A stretch of DNA of 64,000 nt from Topomyia yanbarensis (GCF_030247195.1 NC_080670.1:164620080-164684079); one strand, 5' to 3'. Positions 22,408-33,465 are shown, numbered from the stretch's first letter. Notes: generated from the sequence alone by a model not told the origin. A program made the numbers and translations.

Positions 22408-22681
22408 CACAGATAACAGACGTTTAGGCTAGAACAAAATTTCTTCAAAAACCTGTGTAAACTTTCAAATTGATATACGTTGAAAATCCGTGTTTCACTA
22501 TTGCCATCTGCGCAACTGTTTGCTACACGTGTTTGACAGCTGCACTCTAACTGCATTGTAGTGATCACTGCGCCATCTGCAAACGTTTGCCTAACATGTT
22601 TCAGACGTCTGATTTATTCAGAATTTCAGTAGCGGGTATTTACACACGATTTAAATCGAGCCTAAACGTCTGTTATCTGTG
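22408..22681. mobile_element. CACAGA-terminus MITE, second subfamily
   Basis: A 274-bp element with inverted ends of about 23 bp (CACAGATAACAGACGTTTAG and its complement) and a perfect 7-bp duplication GAATTAC (22401-22407, 22682-22688). The termini and duplication length match the 1462 family but the interior differs and lacks the palindromic core. Confidence 0.9.
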
Positions 22682-22688
22682 GAATTAC

Positions 22689-25549
22689 GTTGAAGCAGTG
22701 CTGCCAACAACAGTTTCGGTTATGGGTGAAAAATAAAGTTTTGATATAACTTCTTTGTCTTGCAATATTCTTGAAAACTAACAAAGCCTATCAATTGTTC
22801 TATTCAGTATTGTTTTTAAGGTGTACAGGTGTGCAATGGTACGAAAATTGAAAACGAAAACGAACAAAATGAAAAAAATCAGTTTTATTCTACTAGCTTT
22901 GCAAAATCTTGTGAGTGCGGGTTCACACACTCGACCCAACTAGCTCAATAAATTCTCTCAGGGTCGGCAACCGCCTGGGAGGGACTCAAACAACCCGAAA
23001 CTTACCCTGTTGCAAAGCGGATTTATCGAGAGACGTCTGTGGATGGAGAATACTGACTCTGAATGAAAAAAGGAATGTAAATAATTTACAGATTTATTTT
23101 TCGATCCGGATCATCGATTCACTGCTGTCCGTCGAACGTTGGGGCCCATTATTGACGGCGGAGAGGGAGGGTAGTTGAGCATACCTGATTACTCTGCAGA
23201 TGTGACGACTTACCGGCCAGTAGCTGGTGTTGGTCGACTAGGCCGTCGATAGTTGATTTCGCCCCGTAGAATCACTGTTACCAAAACTGTGAAGGATCGA
23301 TGCTCTCGTTTGGTGGTGACGAGGTGTGCATGCCATGCCGTGTTATATTGCAGATATCGGAGGGGAACTCGGGGGTCTTGGATCCGCTTCCGAGCGCCTA
23401 AGCGTTCCTTTAAACTGGGTCCGTTGTCCAAGTCCTGTCGTCCTGACGGTGGCGTTGTCCCGATTAGGGATAATGTCGGGTTGGTTCTCAGCCAAGGCTG
23501 TCTTCGCAACCCCTTCACCACTTTTATGACTATGCGTACGACACAAAGAAAGACCAGTACGCTGCTGCACACGACTTCGGGAAATTTCTTTTGATCACGC
23601 CTAATAGCGGCTAACAGTTTTGTCACCCTCTAAATTTTCCGTGTGGACTATTCTCAGGTTGAACATCGACTCACTTTTCTTATCTCTTCATTATCCATCT
23701 CCTCATTACCCATCTCCTCTCTCTTTCCTTTCTGCATCTCCTTAATCCGCTCTCCCTCTCCCGCTTTCGATGAAATCAGGATGCAGTAGTGACGAGCTGC
23801 CAAAATATCCCACTGATGTGGTATAATTTTTGGCTGTTCAATCTTTTGGGATTTTTTTAAAGGGTTTAGATTTTAATGCGGTCTTTTTCCGTCTTTTTTT
23901 TATCGTTGCGGTTTTTCCGTTACAAATTTTTAAATATATATTTTTTTATTACCGTTTAAGAAGCATGGCTGCCTTGGACCCAGATAATTCATTCCGGTTC
24001 CATAAGAGAACCTAGGCTAAGCCCCAACATCTGGTATGGATGTTCCAGGGTGGACACAGAAGGTCTCTTTTGGATTTCTGGGTCTTTATACAGCAGTGTG
24101 TCCGTGGTTTCTCAAATGATAATGTTCACATGAATATTTTTTTCCGAAAACGTACGTAGTCTAATTAGAAATTTATAGTTTTTTTGTTAGTATACTTAGT
24201 ATAGGTTAAACAAAAATATAAAAAAAATATTACACAACAAGAAAATAAACTAACGACAATTAATAAATCAGAGCCAGATATAGAAATAGAAATTAAATTA
24301 CACTTACATACTATACATTACATACTACAAACATTATAAACTCCAACACAAACATCTCTCAATCGTTACCAAACCAAAGCGACGGTAACAATCTTCACCA
24401 AAATTAATCAGCAGAGTATGACTACAGTTGTACTCAGAAAATGATAAATGATTTCAATGAAGTTTTAGCAAACAATATCGAAAAACTGATTTTCGTATCA
24501 TTGTCAGCGCAACCTTAATTTCTTCAATGTAAGCAGTACAACTTTGCTGATGTGATTAATTTCCAACTCCGGGAATGCAGGGTAAAATCTTATAGCTCTT
24601 GAAATAAATAGTTGATCCCATAGAGAATTATTCATTTTTGTCCTATGTGTTCTTTGCTGCAAGTTTTTGATACATTGTCACTTTTTACATGAATTATTGT
24701 TGGGGTAGGTTGTTTATTTTAGGTATCAAGAGACGTTTTGTGCTCGTTCATTGCGGCATGTTCGAAAAAGCGAATTTAAAATATAATTACAATTTCCACG
24801 CCCAATTTTATGACATTTTCACCAATCAAAAGAAAAAATATTGCCTTTTTTGCTAGGTTAAGTTTACTTAAACCTGCCTTCAAATCTATGTATTAAAATG
24901 ACTCGAATCTATAAATACAAGCGGTACAACCAAATTCAGAACCAGTCGTTTATGATAGATGGAAAAGAAAACACTTAAAGTGTAATGCCGGTTCCAGCTA
25001 TTTGCTTTGGTCTTTGTCGTTTGTCCGTAGATTTGGTTTTGAAGCTAACACGCTTATACTTAATTATTATATTTAGATTATTTTGTTCAGCAATAGATAA
25101 AAAAATAAATATTATATCTTCGTTGTCTTGAAATCTTATTGAAAACTAGTATCGTCTATCTATTTAGACAGTTTTAGACTACTATTACCATACAAGTAAC
25201 TATTTGAAATATTCTAAGAGAACTTACTTTCGGACTAATCTTTTGTCTTCTGCTGGCAGGAGACGAGCGTAGGCAGCATTACTACGAACCGCTCAAGTCT
25301 ACCAACATGTCTCCTGGCAAAGAGAACCGACAATAGAGAAGTCACGTAAGATCATCACTGAAAACCTGTCAACGATTCACAGCATCAATGAAATGCTGCT
25401 GTTCATTTGTAATATTCTTTCTAAATGGCGGGAAAGTTATTGATCACAGGATTGAATTTTCTTCTAGATTAACCTAAAATTGTAGTTTAGCACAGTGTGT
25501 GTTTTTCATAGCACGTTAAACACAAAATTTTATCCTGAAAGTTCGCATT
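22689..25549. other. Unassigned; pyrimidine tract at 23677-23766
   Basis: At 23210-23626 both strands are open (138 codons minus, 113 plus), a GC-richer patch without motifs and possibly a decayed retroelement. It is followed by a CT-rich low-complexity tract (23677-23766) of repeated ATCTCCT/CTCTCC words. The rest is AT-rich with no recognised feature. Confidence 0.35.
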
Positions 25550-25760
25550 TTTTTAAACCCCGCCTCTCACCCCCTCAACAAAAAGCTCACAAAGAGAACC
25601 CCCTGGCAGTGGACGCATCAGTTCTCAGAGTGCGTCAGTACAACAAAGAAGGTATTCGCGAAGACGCTTAGAACGAAAAAAATACACAATATTAACACGT
25701 GAAAGTAGCCGACGCAAACGGGTTCTCAGAACCCTCAAATAAAAGATACGATCTCACTAA
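25550..25760 (-). repeat. 3'-end fragment of a LINE related to the one at 7794
   Basis: On the plus strand a T-run is followed by AAACCCCGCCTCTCACCCCC, CTCACAAAGAGAACCCCCTGG and CAGTGGAC. This mirrors the LINE 3' UTR at 7810-7880 (AATACCCTCCACTATCCCCC, CTCGCACAGAGAGTCCCCTGG). The fragment is 5'-truncated and diverged. Confidence 0.55.
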
Positions 25761-26085
25761 TTTCTCCAAGTCTCCATCATTTACAGTTCCGCTAGCTAAC
25801 TCATAAAACCGCAATTGTGTGAAACACTTGAATTTCTAAAAAGCTGATTCTTTTCTTTATCGTTCTGAAAGTCGCTAAGAATTACTGCCAGTTTTTCCTG
25901 ATTCATTTCCACCATCAATCGCTAGAGGTTGAACTACCAGCGCAATATCTGCTCTTTCGAAATACCTACTTCAAACGTATTACTGGTAATCCGTGAAATC
26001 ATTACATACGAAATATAAATATAATAATAAATGCTTGACTAAATATAATTGTGTGAGAGCCTTACCTTTGCTGCGTTGCTTTAGT

Positions 26086-26513
26086 CACACAGAACAGACA
26101 TCCATGATCGAACAAATATGTTAATAAAATTTGCGTAAACTTTTGAATGAATATACGCTAAAACACTAGCGCCGCCACACCAATTCATCCCAACTATCCG
26201 TCAAATCCATTTCGGAACCGGTTCGAAATCCTGAATGGATTCAGTGTGGAATATGGTTCAAAGAAAACAATCGATTCCGACTCAATATGTTGATGCATTT
26301 GAGCTTGAGTCCACACAGAATCCACTCAGAAGTCCAAACCGGTTCCGGAATGGTTTGACTGGGTAGAAGTTTAAGCACTGCCAATTCAGTCGAGCACAGC
26401 CACTAAAAACATGACAACAGTAGCGCACCTGATAGAGATATCCCAACTACCTTCGAAAACGTTAGGAATTTTTACACAAGTTGAATGCTGAAGATGGGCG
26501 TCTGTTCTCTTTG
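26086..26513 (+). mobile_element. CACAGA-terminus MITE, copy 4
   Basis: A 428-bp diverged copy of the 1462/13546 family. The ends are CACACAGAACAGAC and GTCTGTTCTCTTTG, with a perfect 7-bp duplication CTTTAGT (26079-26085, 26514-26520). The palindromic core around CCGGTTCGAAATCC/GGTTCCGGAATGG is present at about 26205-26370. Confidence 0.88.
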
Positions 26514-26520
26514 CTTTAGT

Positions 26521-27286
26521 GTTAAATTTGAATATTTGTGACGCGACAATGAAATAAATATCATTGGACAACTTCAATGACTAGTAATGATAGTTAATAT
26601 TTTGAATAGTCACGATTCAATGTTGTGCAGTCAAATAGACTAGAAACAATTTCTTTAAACCTTAGACACAAAATAAATGTTTTTGAGCCACCCTAATCAA
26701 CAGTTAATTTTATATTTTAGATTTTATAATGTTAAAAAACAAAGTCAGCGCGCCAAAACTACTTTAAACAATCTTGTTTGTTCCGTTACGATACACAAAT
26801 TTTAGAGCCGCCCATATAAACAGTAAATTTAAATTGAAATATAGTAAACGTGAACAAAAAACTATTTCAATAATTTAACAAAAACTTGAGTAACAATTAA
26901 ATAAAGTAGGTACCATTAATATAACTCTATTTAGCTGAATTCGAATCCGGTGCTTCTAATATTCTATCAAAATCGTCCTAAACATATTCCGAGCATGTCC
27001 AATTTAAATAATTTACGACATGCTATGTAGCCATCGATTTATTTTTTAATATTTCCAAACGATGAGTCTATTGTCAAACGCACAGCACTTTTAATGAAAT
27101 GGTTTAGATTCGAATTTTTCACACCGAGCTGCGTTGGATCATCATTACGTATCTCGTAGTGCTTATACCCAGTAAACGAAATGGCGGACAGGCAGGTTAA
27201 ACTAGGTGCTGGCGATCGGTAGGCTATTGAAACGTTGTTCTAGGCTATTCGCCGTAACTTGCCGTTTACTGTAAAAGTAATGTGGG
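26521..27286. other. Unassigned AT-rich
   Basis: No gene seen. Short frames only. Confidence 0.4.
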
Positions 27287-27385
27287 TAGTTACTATATTC
27301 ATAGTTAATCGGACATAAAAGCCGGAAAACTGGCAGCCCTTATTTAAGGAAGAAAACACTGGCATCCCAAGCAAACGTTCAAGCC

Positions 27386-27946
27386 CAGAGATGCCAGATT
27401 TGCAGTCATGTCTGCAAAGTTGCAGACTTTGAATTTAAGCTGCAGATTTTTTCGATGTCGCAGATTTTTTAGTTTGGTTGCAGATATTTACAGATTTTTG
27501 AAAATAAAAGTTTTTGGTTCCACTACACACAGAAAAAAAATATTGGTAAAAGTAAGAGTGTTCCGCTCTTAGCAAAAAACAACCAACGCCAACTATTAGG
27601 TTGAAAGTAAAACTTTTAAATTAATCAAGAATAATAATCTCAAAGTAAAAGTTTTCCTTTTAAGCGAATGAAGAATAGTACTCAAAACAAAAGTTTTATT
27701 TTTAAACTAAGAGTATACGTTGGTTGTTTTTTTTCTGTGTGTAGTTTCAAATCTACTTTAGGGTTTTCCTCCATAAGCTATTTCTCTCTACTTACCTTGG
27801 GCTATAAATACACTATTTTCATTCAATATAACACATCATCAATAAGTCATTTTTGGTCAAGAATAGTTTTCCTGATATTTTTTTGTTCTTCCCAGACTTT
27901 TCAAATTATTATTGCAGACATTTTAAAAAAGTATCTGGCATCTCTG
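27386..27946. mobile_element. hAT-type MITE, CAGAGATGCCAG ends, layer 2
   Basis: Ends CAGAGATGCCAGA and TCTGGCATCTCTG with a perfect 8-bp duplication TTCAAGCC (27378-27385, 27947-27954). The interior has repeated TGCAGA words (TTGCAGACTTT, TGCAGATATTTACAG). A sister copy lies at 57872. It contains the element at 27536. Confidence 0.92.
27536..27741. mobile_element. TA-flanked MITE, CACACAGAAAA ends, layer 3
   Basis: A 206-bp element with inverted ends CACACAGAAAAAAAA and TTTTTTTTCTGTGTG, flanked by TA (27534-27535, 27742-27743). It sits inside the hAT element at 27386. A second inverted motif, CAACCAACG/CGTTGGTTG, lies further in. The 96-codon frame across it is spurious. Confidence 0.88.
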
Positions 27947-27965
27947 TTCAAGCCCTAGCTCAGTA

Positions 27966-28524
27966 CAGTCGTGATTCGCTGGTTGGGCCACAGCCTTGTC
28001 CAACTAACGAATTTGATTCGCTAGTTCCCGGTCAAACCATTCGGAATTTAATTCGGAATCCTGAATGGAGTCAGTACGGATTCCAAATCAAATGCAACCA
28101 CCGATTCTGAAACCGAAACCGATGAATCGCCCAGTTAAACTCATTCCGGAACTGGTTCGGATTTCTGAATGGAGTCATTATAAATTCCAAATCTATTGCA
28201 ACAACCGATCCCGACGCAATCGGTTTCAGAATCGGTTGTTGCATTTGTTGTGGAATCCATACTGACTCTATTCAGAAATCCGAACCAGTTCCGGAATGAG
28301 TTTAACTGGGTTGGACCGACTGACAAATTTAAAAAACTCTCCAAAGGATGTGTTGGCAGTGTAATCTATTCACATCTCTAAATATTGTCAGATTGATTGT
28401 CAAAGTAAATTTGACATGAGATTTTGGTGTTCATATGCTTTTTAGTTGGACAATTGTCCAACTAGCGGAGGTCCAACTATAAAGCGGTCCAGTTAAAAAA
28501 TGTCCAACCAGCGAATCACGACTG
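27966..28524. mobile_element. TA-flanked MITE, CAGTCGTGATTCGC ends
   Basis: Ends CAGTCGTGATTCGCTGGTTG and CAACCAGCGAATCACGACTG, flanked by TA (27964-27965, 28525-28526). It lies 11 bases beyond the right duplication of the 27386 element. It is interrupted by the palindrome at 28027. A copy at 63757 lacks that insertion. Tc1/mariner or pogo-type mobilisation is likely from the TA and TIR. Confidence 0.9.
28027..28310. mobile_element. Palindromic insertion with CCCAGTTAAAC ends
   Basis: 28130-28310 is a near-perfect 181-bp palindrome with arms of about 80 bp from CCCAGTTAAACTCATTCCGG to its complement and a loop of about 20 bases. It is preceded by a diverged single arm (28027-28129) starting CCCGGTCAAACCATTCGG. 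The dinucleotide TT lies on both sides (28025-28026, 28311-28312). The uninterrupted copy at 63757 shows that the segment is an insertion. The core is related to that inside the CACAGA-terminus family. Confidence 0.85.
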
Positions 28525-28748
28525 TAGTTTAATTGTTGACGTCATGGTTAAGAACACTACATGTACGTATAGCGAAACGAGATCAAAGAAAATGATGTGG
28601 TTTTACACTTGTGCGAATATCTTTCGGTGTCGCAGAAAAAAAACTTGTTTATTTTCGTTTCTCTATGTTCGATAACACAAGGAAAGAGTAAAATAATTAT
28701 CACCATAATCACAATACCTTTTCTATATACGCCCTGAGTGCATATAAG

Positions 28749-28890
28749 AAGAGTGACGACACTGTCAAAATTGGAACAAATATTATTTGTCAGTGTCATT
28801 CCAAACGAGTTAAATCCATGTATTTTGACAGGTCGTTTGTTCGTTTGGAATATCACCGACAGATAATCAAGACAGTTGTCTTCACTATCC
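28749..28890 (-). mobile_element. GAGAGTGA TIR element
   Basis: A 142-bp element related, in inverse orientation, to 46095-46235. Shared words are TGACGACACTGTCAAAATTGG and GTTCGTTTGGAATATCAC. The ends AAGAGTGACGACA and TGTCTTCACTATCC are imperfect inverted repeats. It is probably a further insertion in the 27.3-29.2 kb nest. Confidence 0.7.
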
Positions 28891-29010
28891 TTACATACAC
28901 TCTGTATACGCCAAAAGAGAACATGTTGTGTGACGTCAAGCTCGATTGGCTCCGGTATTTGACATGTTCAATTGGCTCTGCTCAGTGTCTCCGCCTAACT
29001 ATGAATATAG

Positions 29011-29203
29011 TAGAAAAACTCTAGAAAGAGAACTGCGTAGCCTCCATTTTAGATCGATTGGTTTCGCGTTTAACTGTCAAAAAACGAATCCAATTGAACA
29101 TTGCCTATCCTTATACATTGGACGTGTTGCCATACAATGCCGGGGCATACGTTGCCAAAAATGCTGTTTTTCTCTCCGCAGTTCTCTTACTAGAGTTTTT
29201 CTA
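29011..29203. mobile_element. hAT-type MITE inside the outer element's right end
   Basis: A 193-bp element with inverted ends TAGAAAAACTCTAGAAAG and the matching CTAGAGTTTTTCTA, leading to AGAGAACTGCG/CGCAGTTCTCT. A perfect 8-bp duplication GAATATAG (29003-29010, 29204-29211) was made from the terminal repeat of the outer element. TAG-type ends with 8 bp fit hAT. Confidence 0.92.
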
Positions 29204-29226
29204 GAATATAGTAACTATAGTACTGC

Positions 29227-30089
29227 TCGCTGGGTAGAAGAAACGCAACGAAAGTAGTGTACTCATTCGAAACCACGTTTTTGAAAGTTGAGGGCAGAAT
29301 TTTTAAATATATTGAGCTTGTTTAAGTGGCTTGAGGTATTTTGTTATCAAGTAGTTGTATACCCAATACAAATTTGCATTGCTGTGAAGGTTTGTTCTGA
29401 AGATCATGAATAACTTCCAATTTAATTCAAACCACTTTTCGCGCTTAGAATGTACAAAAAGCAGAAATCATCAAAGAAGCGAATCGGTTCCATTTGTCAT
29501 AAAAGATAAAATAATAATAATAACAATAGCACAACAATTAAAGGGACAGTACAGAAGAAAAACAAACTCCAACAACTACACTACACTGTCATAAAGTCAC
29601 GGATTGTTTTGAAAAAAAAAAATGTTTTCATTTTGATATAGCAAATATGCAACAACGTTGTCGTGTCGCTACAGCTTGGGCCAGCTAGTCGGAACGTGCT
29701 GGAAGTGGTGAGTATCGTTTGTACTTGAAAATCCGAACACCTGACACATCCTAACCGTATTGTCACCGTACGGGGGAGCAGTCATGTAAGAGCATGACAC
29801 CCGACTAGTCTGAGTATTTTTTCCATCTTAATTATACAAAAGCTCGAGAAAAAAACACCAAACATGGCAATGACATTGCTACCGTTGAAGGCGAAAAGCC
29901 CTCGTGTGAGCCCTGCGCCACCGTCATCATCGCAGTGCAACGAGTGCGACGATTCCCCGCGAGCTGCGGGGGGAAGAAAATTTAGCGAAACCGCGATTCA
30001 TTTGTACTAGTCGCGGATCTACTGTAGCAATTGCAGTTTGATACGGCACTCGAGAGTAATTAGTTGTTTAGGTTTGGCGCGTTGTAGTA
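29227..30089. other. Unassigned
   Basis: No gene recognised. 29880-30050 is GC-richer, with CACCGTCATCATCGCAG and CGAGCTGCGGGGGG, and may be the start of a transcribed leader. Confidence 0.35.
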
Positions 30090-30254
30090 TAGTGAATGAA
30101 ACCTCCCCCCGGTTTTAGACAATGGTGTCCTGAGAATAGTGAAAATCGAACTCTGCTGGGAGTTGTAGTTACTGTGAACCGGAAGAGTGTGTAGTGCGTG
30201 GTTTCCTGCATTGTTTTTTGTGCGAGTTACGGTCAACCGATATGTCATATAAAA
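30090..30254 (+). other. Candidate leader exon ending at a splice donor
   Basis: The segment ends ATGTCATATAAAA at 30242-30254, directly followed by the strong donor consensus GTGAGT. The start codon plus three codons and one base leave phase 1, the phase of the sim bHLH exon's upstream edge. The preceding DNA is GC-richer than its surroundings and includes an ETS-like CCGGAAG (30180). It could be an alternative first exon of sim or of another plus-strand gene. The left edge is arbitrary. Sequence alone does not prove transcription. Confidence 0.25.
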
Positions 30255-30456
30255 GTGAGTTTTTTAAGTTTTAAACACAATCAACAGTTTATATGTGAAA
30301 GAGACACGGGTCATGTTGATATTTTCGCTGGACTGCACGGACTTTTCAATAGGCTGTTAGTAACAATACAAGATTCTCGTTATTTACCTTTCATTCTGTT
30401 AAAAACTAGGTCGATTTTGCAATTACCTACTAGCTTCATGCATATAATGCCAGCGA

Positions 30457-30943
30457 CCCGGTCAGCGTGGCAAGCAGAAAGTTAGCAAAAGTTGAGCAAA
30501 GCGAAATTGGTGCTGGAAGAGTTTCTGCAAGCATTTTGCGCGATTTGTGCGAGAATTCTGGCAACGAATTCTCTCAAATGCAACAACCGTTTCTGACAGA
30601 AGCGGTTAAACCAACTGATGTTGCTCACTTTTATCCAGAATCGAGCCAGAAATGTACGGCCAAGATCTCTGCACACTTCCTGCCACATCTTTGTCAGATG
30701 TTTTGCGCGATTCGTGCTAAATTCTACCAGGCAGGAATTGCCAGGATCTTTGCACAGTTTATGTCCGAGTTATGCCAGGGTTTTGCTCGGTTCCTGTCAA
30801 AATTTGCCAGAAAACGCGAGCGAAACCGAGTTCGCCCTAGCTCAACTAACCCGACAGGATACGCGCAGAAATCTGACAGGGCTGCCAAACCAAGACTTAC
30901 AGAAATCTAGCAGAGCTGTCTGCCAGAAAATTTGCTCACTGGG
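30457..30943 (+). mobile_element. CCCGGTCAGC element, copy A
   Basis: A 487-bp element, about 95 percent identical by eye to 61613-62101. Ends CCCGGTCAGC and GCTCACTGGG are short imperfect inverted repeats. GA flanks both sides. The interior is packed with GCCAG, CTGCC and CCAGAA words. It contains a 147-codon frame (30467-30910) with no recognised domain. In copy B the same frame is open but stops earlier, and differences between the copies are mostly amino-acid changing, so there is little sign of protein-level constraint. Confidence 0.85.
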
Positions 30944-31341
30944 GAAAACCATCGTCTGTCGATATTAACTGAAAAAATATTGGAAAGCTCCAATCTAATG
31001 GCTACAACTCGCTTGATAATCAGATTCCTTTCACGCAATCCCTGGAGCAAGGATCGTATTGTGTAATCCATCTAACCGTTTTTTCGGATACATTGCCTGC
31101 TTCTTTACTTTTCTAATGTTTCTGACAGGATTTTGAATCATTTCCATACTACTTTCGCCCACTTTCATGCTTCCGCAGAACTGGTGTACTTCCAATGGAA
31201 GCCTTCATTCAGAATATTGTAGATACAGTTACCAATGGTCATTACCTCCAAAATTAACATTTAGACGAGAAGCAACTGGTAATTTAATGAAGAATAGAAT
31301 TCTTCTATTTTACATACATCGATAGAACTCAAGTTTCTAAA
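30944..31341. other. Unassigned
   Basis: AT-rich, with no gene or repeat recognised. Confidence 0.4.
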
Positions 31342-31343
31342 TA

Positions 31344-31743
31344 CAGTAAAGACCCTTTTTTATCAGCCCCTTGGTGAATTTTGGTCTGATAAAATGGGGA
31401 CATTGATAAAATCGGGACACATATTTTTCTTTCTTTTTAAGAAACCAAAGCTCTTAAAATATTCTTCTTTGTCTCTAGATATAGTTTCATAACCTTTCCT
31501 GATTATTTATCTTAAACTTTCCTTAAGGGGGTCTGACAGCGCAAAATTTAAAAAAAAATATTTTTTTTTTTGCATATTTCTGATCTCTAAGAAAAATATG
31601 CTCAAGAAAGGATTTACTCGAATTCAACTTGGTTTGTCTGCTAGAGCCCATCAAACTACCAACTATCAATTTTCATATGAAACTGATAAAATCGGTTCAA
31701 AAAGCTGATAAAATCGGGTGCTGATAAAATCGGGTCTTCACTG
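31344..31743. mobile_element. TA-flanked MITE, CAGTAAAGACCC ends
   Basis: Inverted ends CAGTAAAGACCC and GGGTCTTCACTG, flanked by TA (31342-31343, 31744-31745). The subterminal words TTTATCAGCCCC and GCTGATAAAATCGGG are also inverted, and GATAAAATCGGG recurs three times near the right end. Tc1/mariner-type, non-autonomous. Confidence 0.9.
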
Positions 31744-31809
31744 TATAACAATCTATATATCCAACCATTAAAACTTGAAAACAATTGTTAATTGATTTTC
31801 TACGAAAAT

Positions 31810-32285
31810 ATGAGCTCACTTGTTTGACATTTACACTATCAGCCTTACTTGACAGTGATTTTAGTCACAGGGGTTAGATCTTTGACAGTTAACCCAACAA
31901 AAGGATTGGGAATCAAGGTGACTGAATGGAAGGGATTATGGCTCTATCAATTGGGTCATTAAGCCATAATCGATTTTTTATTTTTTCCGATGCAGCTGAC
32001 GCTAAAAATACGTGATCGAAGTTTTTTCACTCTTTGTACGAAAAATAACAAATAATTTTTTTTTGATTAATTTATCACGGACACATCTTGATTGTTTGTT
32101 TTGTTTATTTTGGAGTGATTTTAAACTTTGAGTTCATTCATCACTCCTAGGCCACATCTTCCATTGAACTACTTAGATCCTTATCCTATTTCTGGGATAA
32201 CTATCAAAAATGCTAACCAATGTGGCTAAATTCACCGTCATGGAAGATCGACAGTGTCAAACGAGGCCGCGTTTACATTTTTTTT
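31810..32285. mobile_element. Foldback element
   Basis: The left arm (31817-31910: TTGTTTGACATTTACACTATC, GGTTAGATCTTTGACAGTTA) pairs with the right arm (32190-32278: ATAACTATCAAAAATGC, CAGTGTCAAACGAGG). The arms are diverged. A one-arm copy is at 2585. Confidence 0.65.
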
Positions 32286-32474
32286 TTTGAAAAATCAATT
32301 AAAAGTCATTCTGAAGTTTTAACGGTTGAACAAGTATATTATTATATTTAGAATGATAAGTTATATCGGTTTATAAAATAAATGGGGAATTTTATTCTTT
32401 ATTTAATTACCCAATTTATTTTATTTTATTTTTTTTTACCATTTTACATACAAAAAAGTAAACAAAATGTTTGA

Positions 32475-32733
32475 CTACGTATCTTTCTGCTCAGCTGTCA
32501 CTACGCTGTCATAGAGAAACCCGACGAGAGCACTCATTGTTCTCGGGAAAGATTTTCCTTCTACAAACACATAAAATAGTTCAGCGCACTTGCGGTAGAG
32601 CTGTTGATCCATTCGTAAGACGCGTTTATTAAACCGAGCACACCCATTTAACTCCGTCACGCCCATCAATTCTCTGAGCCGCCGCCGATGTTTTAGCTTC
32701 TCTCGTTGCTGCCGCTTGTATTCTCCTCTGTTT
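32475..32733 (-). other. Unrecognised ORF, possible exon
   Basis: The minus strand is open for about 86 codons to a stop at 32475. It reads a basic stretch (KRQQREKLKHRRR), then protein-like sequence including RMDQQLYRKCAELFYVF and SALVGFLYDS. The first Met lies at 32669. An AG precedes the open stretch at about 32734, but no good polypyrimidine tract. Composition looks more like protein than the neighbouring frames. I cannot assign a family. Confidence 0.25.
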
Positions 32734-33057
32734 ATTTATAGTCTGCTACGGATTCTGAAGTTCCCTTTCAACCATTTTCAGAAGCCACGCAGCTCGCTAG
32801 AGTGCCATACAACACGCTTCATCTATCCGAAAAGTTGTTCCTGTATAAGTCGTTTCCAAATATTTTTATTACACTTTTGTTGGCTCTCCCCATCTTCGGC
32901 TTCCACTTCACTAACAAGACCAGTTCCCCAGCGAACTCTAGACAACAACCGGTTGAACTTTGTTCATTGCCATGGCGGCGGATGCTGTTCGGTTAAGCCG
33001 AAGTCTAATTCAAAAGTGAAATGAAATTTCGCCTCGTCCCCCCTCAGATGATCTTGT

Positions 33058-33072
33058 GGGGGGGGGGGGGGG
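33058..33072 (+). repeat. Poly(G) run
   Basis: 15 consecutive G, next to a C-rich stretch (33038-33043). Potential quadruplex or sequencing-error site. Confidence 0.9.
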
Positions 33073-33465
33073 AACTGTCCGCAACCGGTTGCGGCATACA
33101 CAAGGAAAATCGATAACACGTGACAGCCTTAACCCAACAAATCCAGGTTGAGTGTTGGCGGGTTCCGTCCTATCATACCGCCTTAAGCCGCATACACGGT
33201 TACAGAGCCTCCGCAACACTCACTCCTCTCTCGCTCTATCTCACTGCCACCTACGTTCTGCTGCCAGTTCTAGATAAAGTGTTTACTAATTGATTTAGGA
33301 CGTGATGTCAGATTGTACGTGATTTTTAGAGGAATTTCTTATTTATGTATGTCATATATACAACCGGGGGTCGCGTCCAACCGAAAAAGGGATGCCTGAC
33401 CCGGTCTAGTCAAGTTCGGTAACAGCTTCCGAACGCTCGTTCCAGCCAGGGGCCCACGTCGTCGC

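Larger units (their letters stand above)
27287..29226 (-). mobile_element. Outer hAT-type element carrying nested insertions
   Basis: The left end GTTACTATATTCATAGTTA (27291) and the right end TAACTATGAATATAG...TAACTATA (to about 29218) are inverted and match the ends of the element at 6007. Internal segments also match it inverted: GCCGGAAAACTGGCAGC, a GTGATTATGG-type stretch at 28690-28715, and the TGACGTCAAGCTCGATTGGC region near 28940. Once the later insertions (27386, 27966, 28749, 29011) are removed, the remaining host sequence is roughly the size of the 6007 copy. No clear outer duplication found. Confidence 0.75.

Noticed and set aside
23210..23626. 138-residue minus-strand ORF
   Set aside because: The same DNA is open for 113 codons on the plus strand and for shorter frames elsewhere. 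No recognisable domain.
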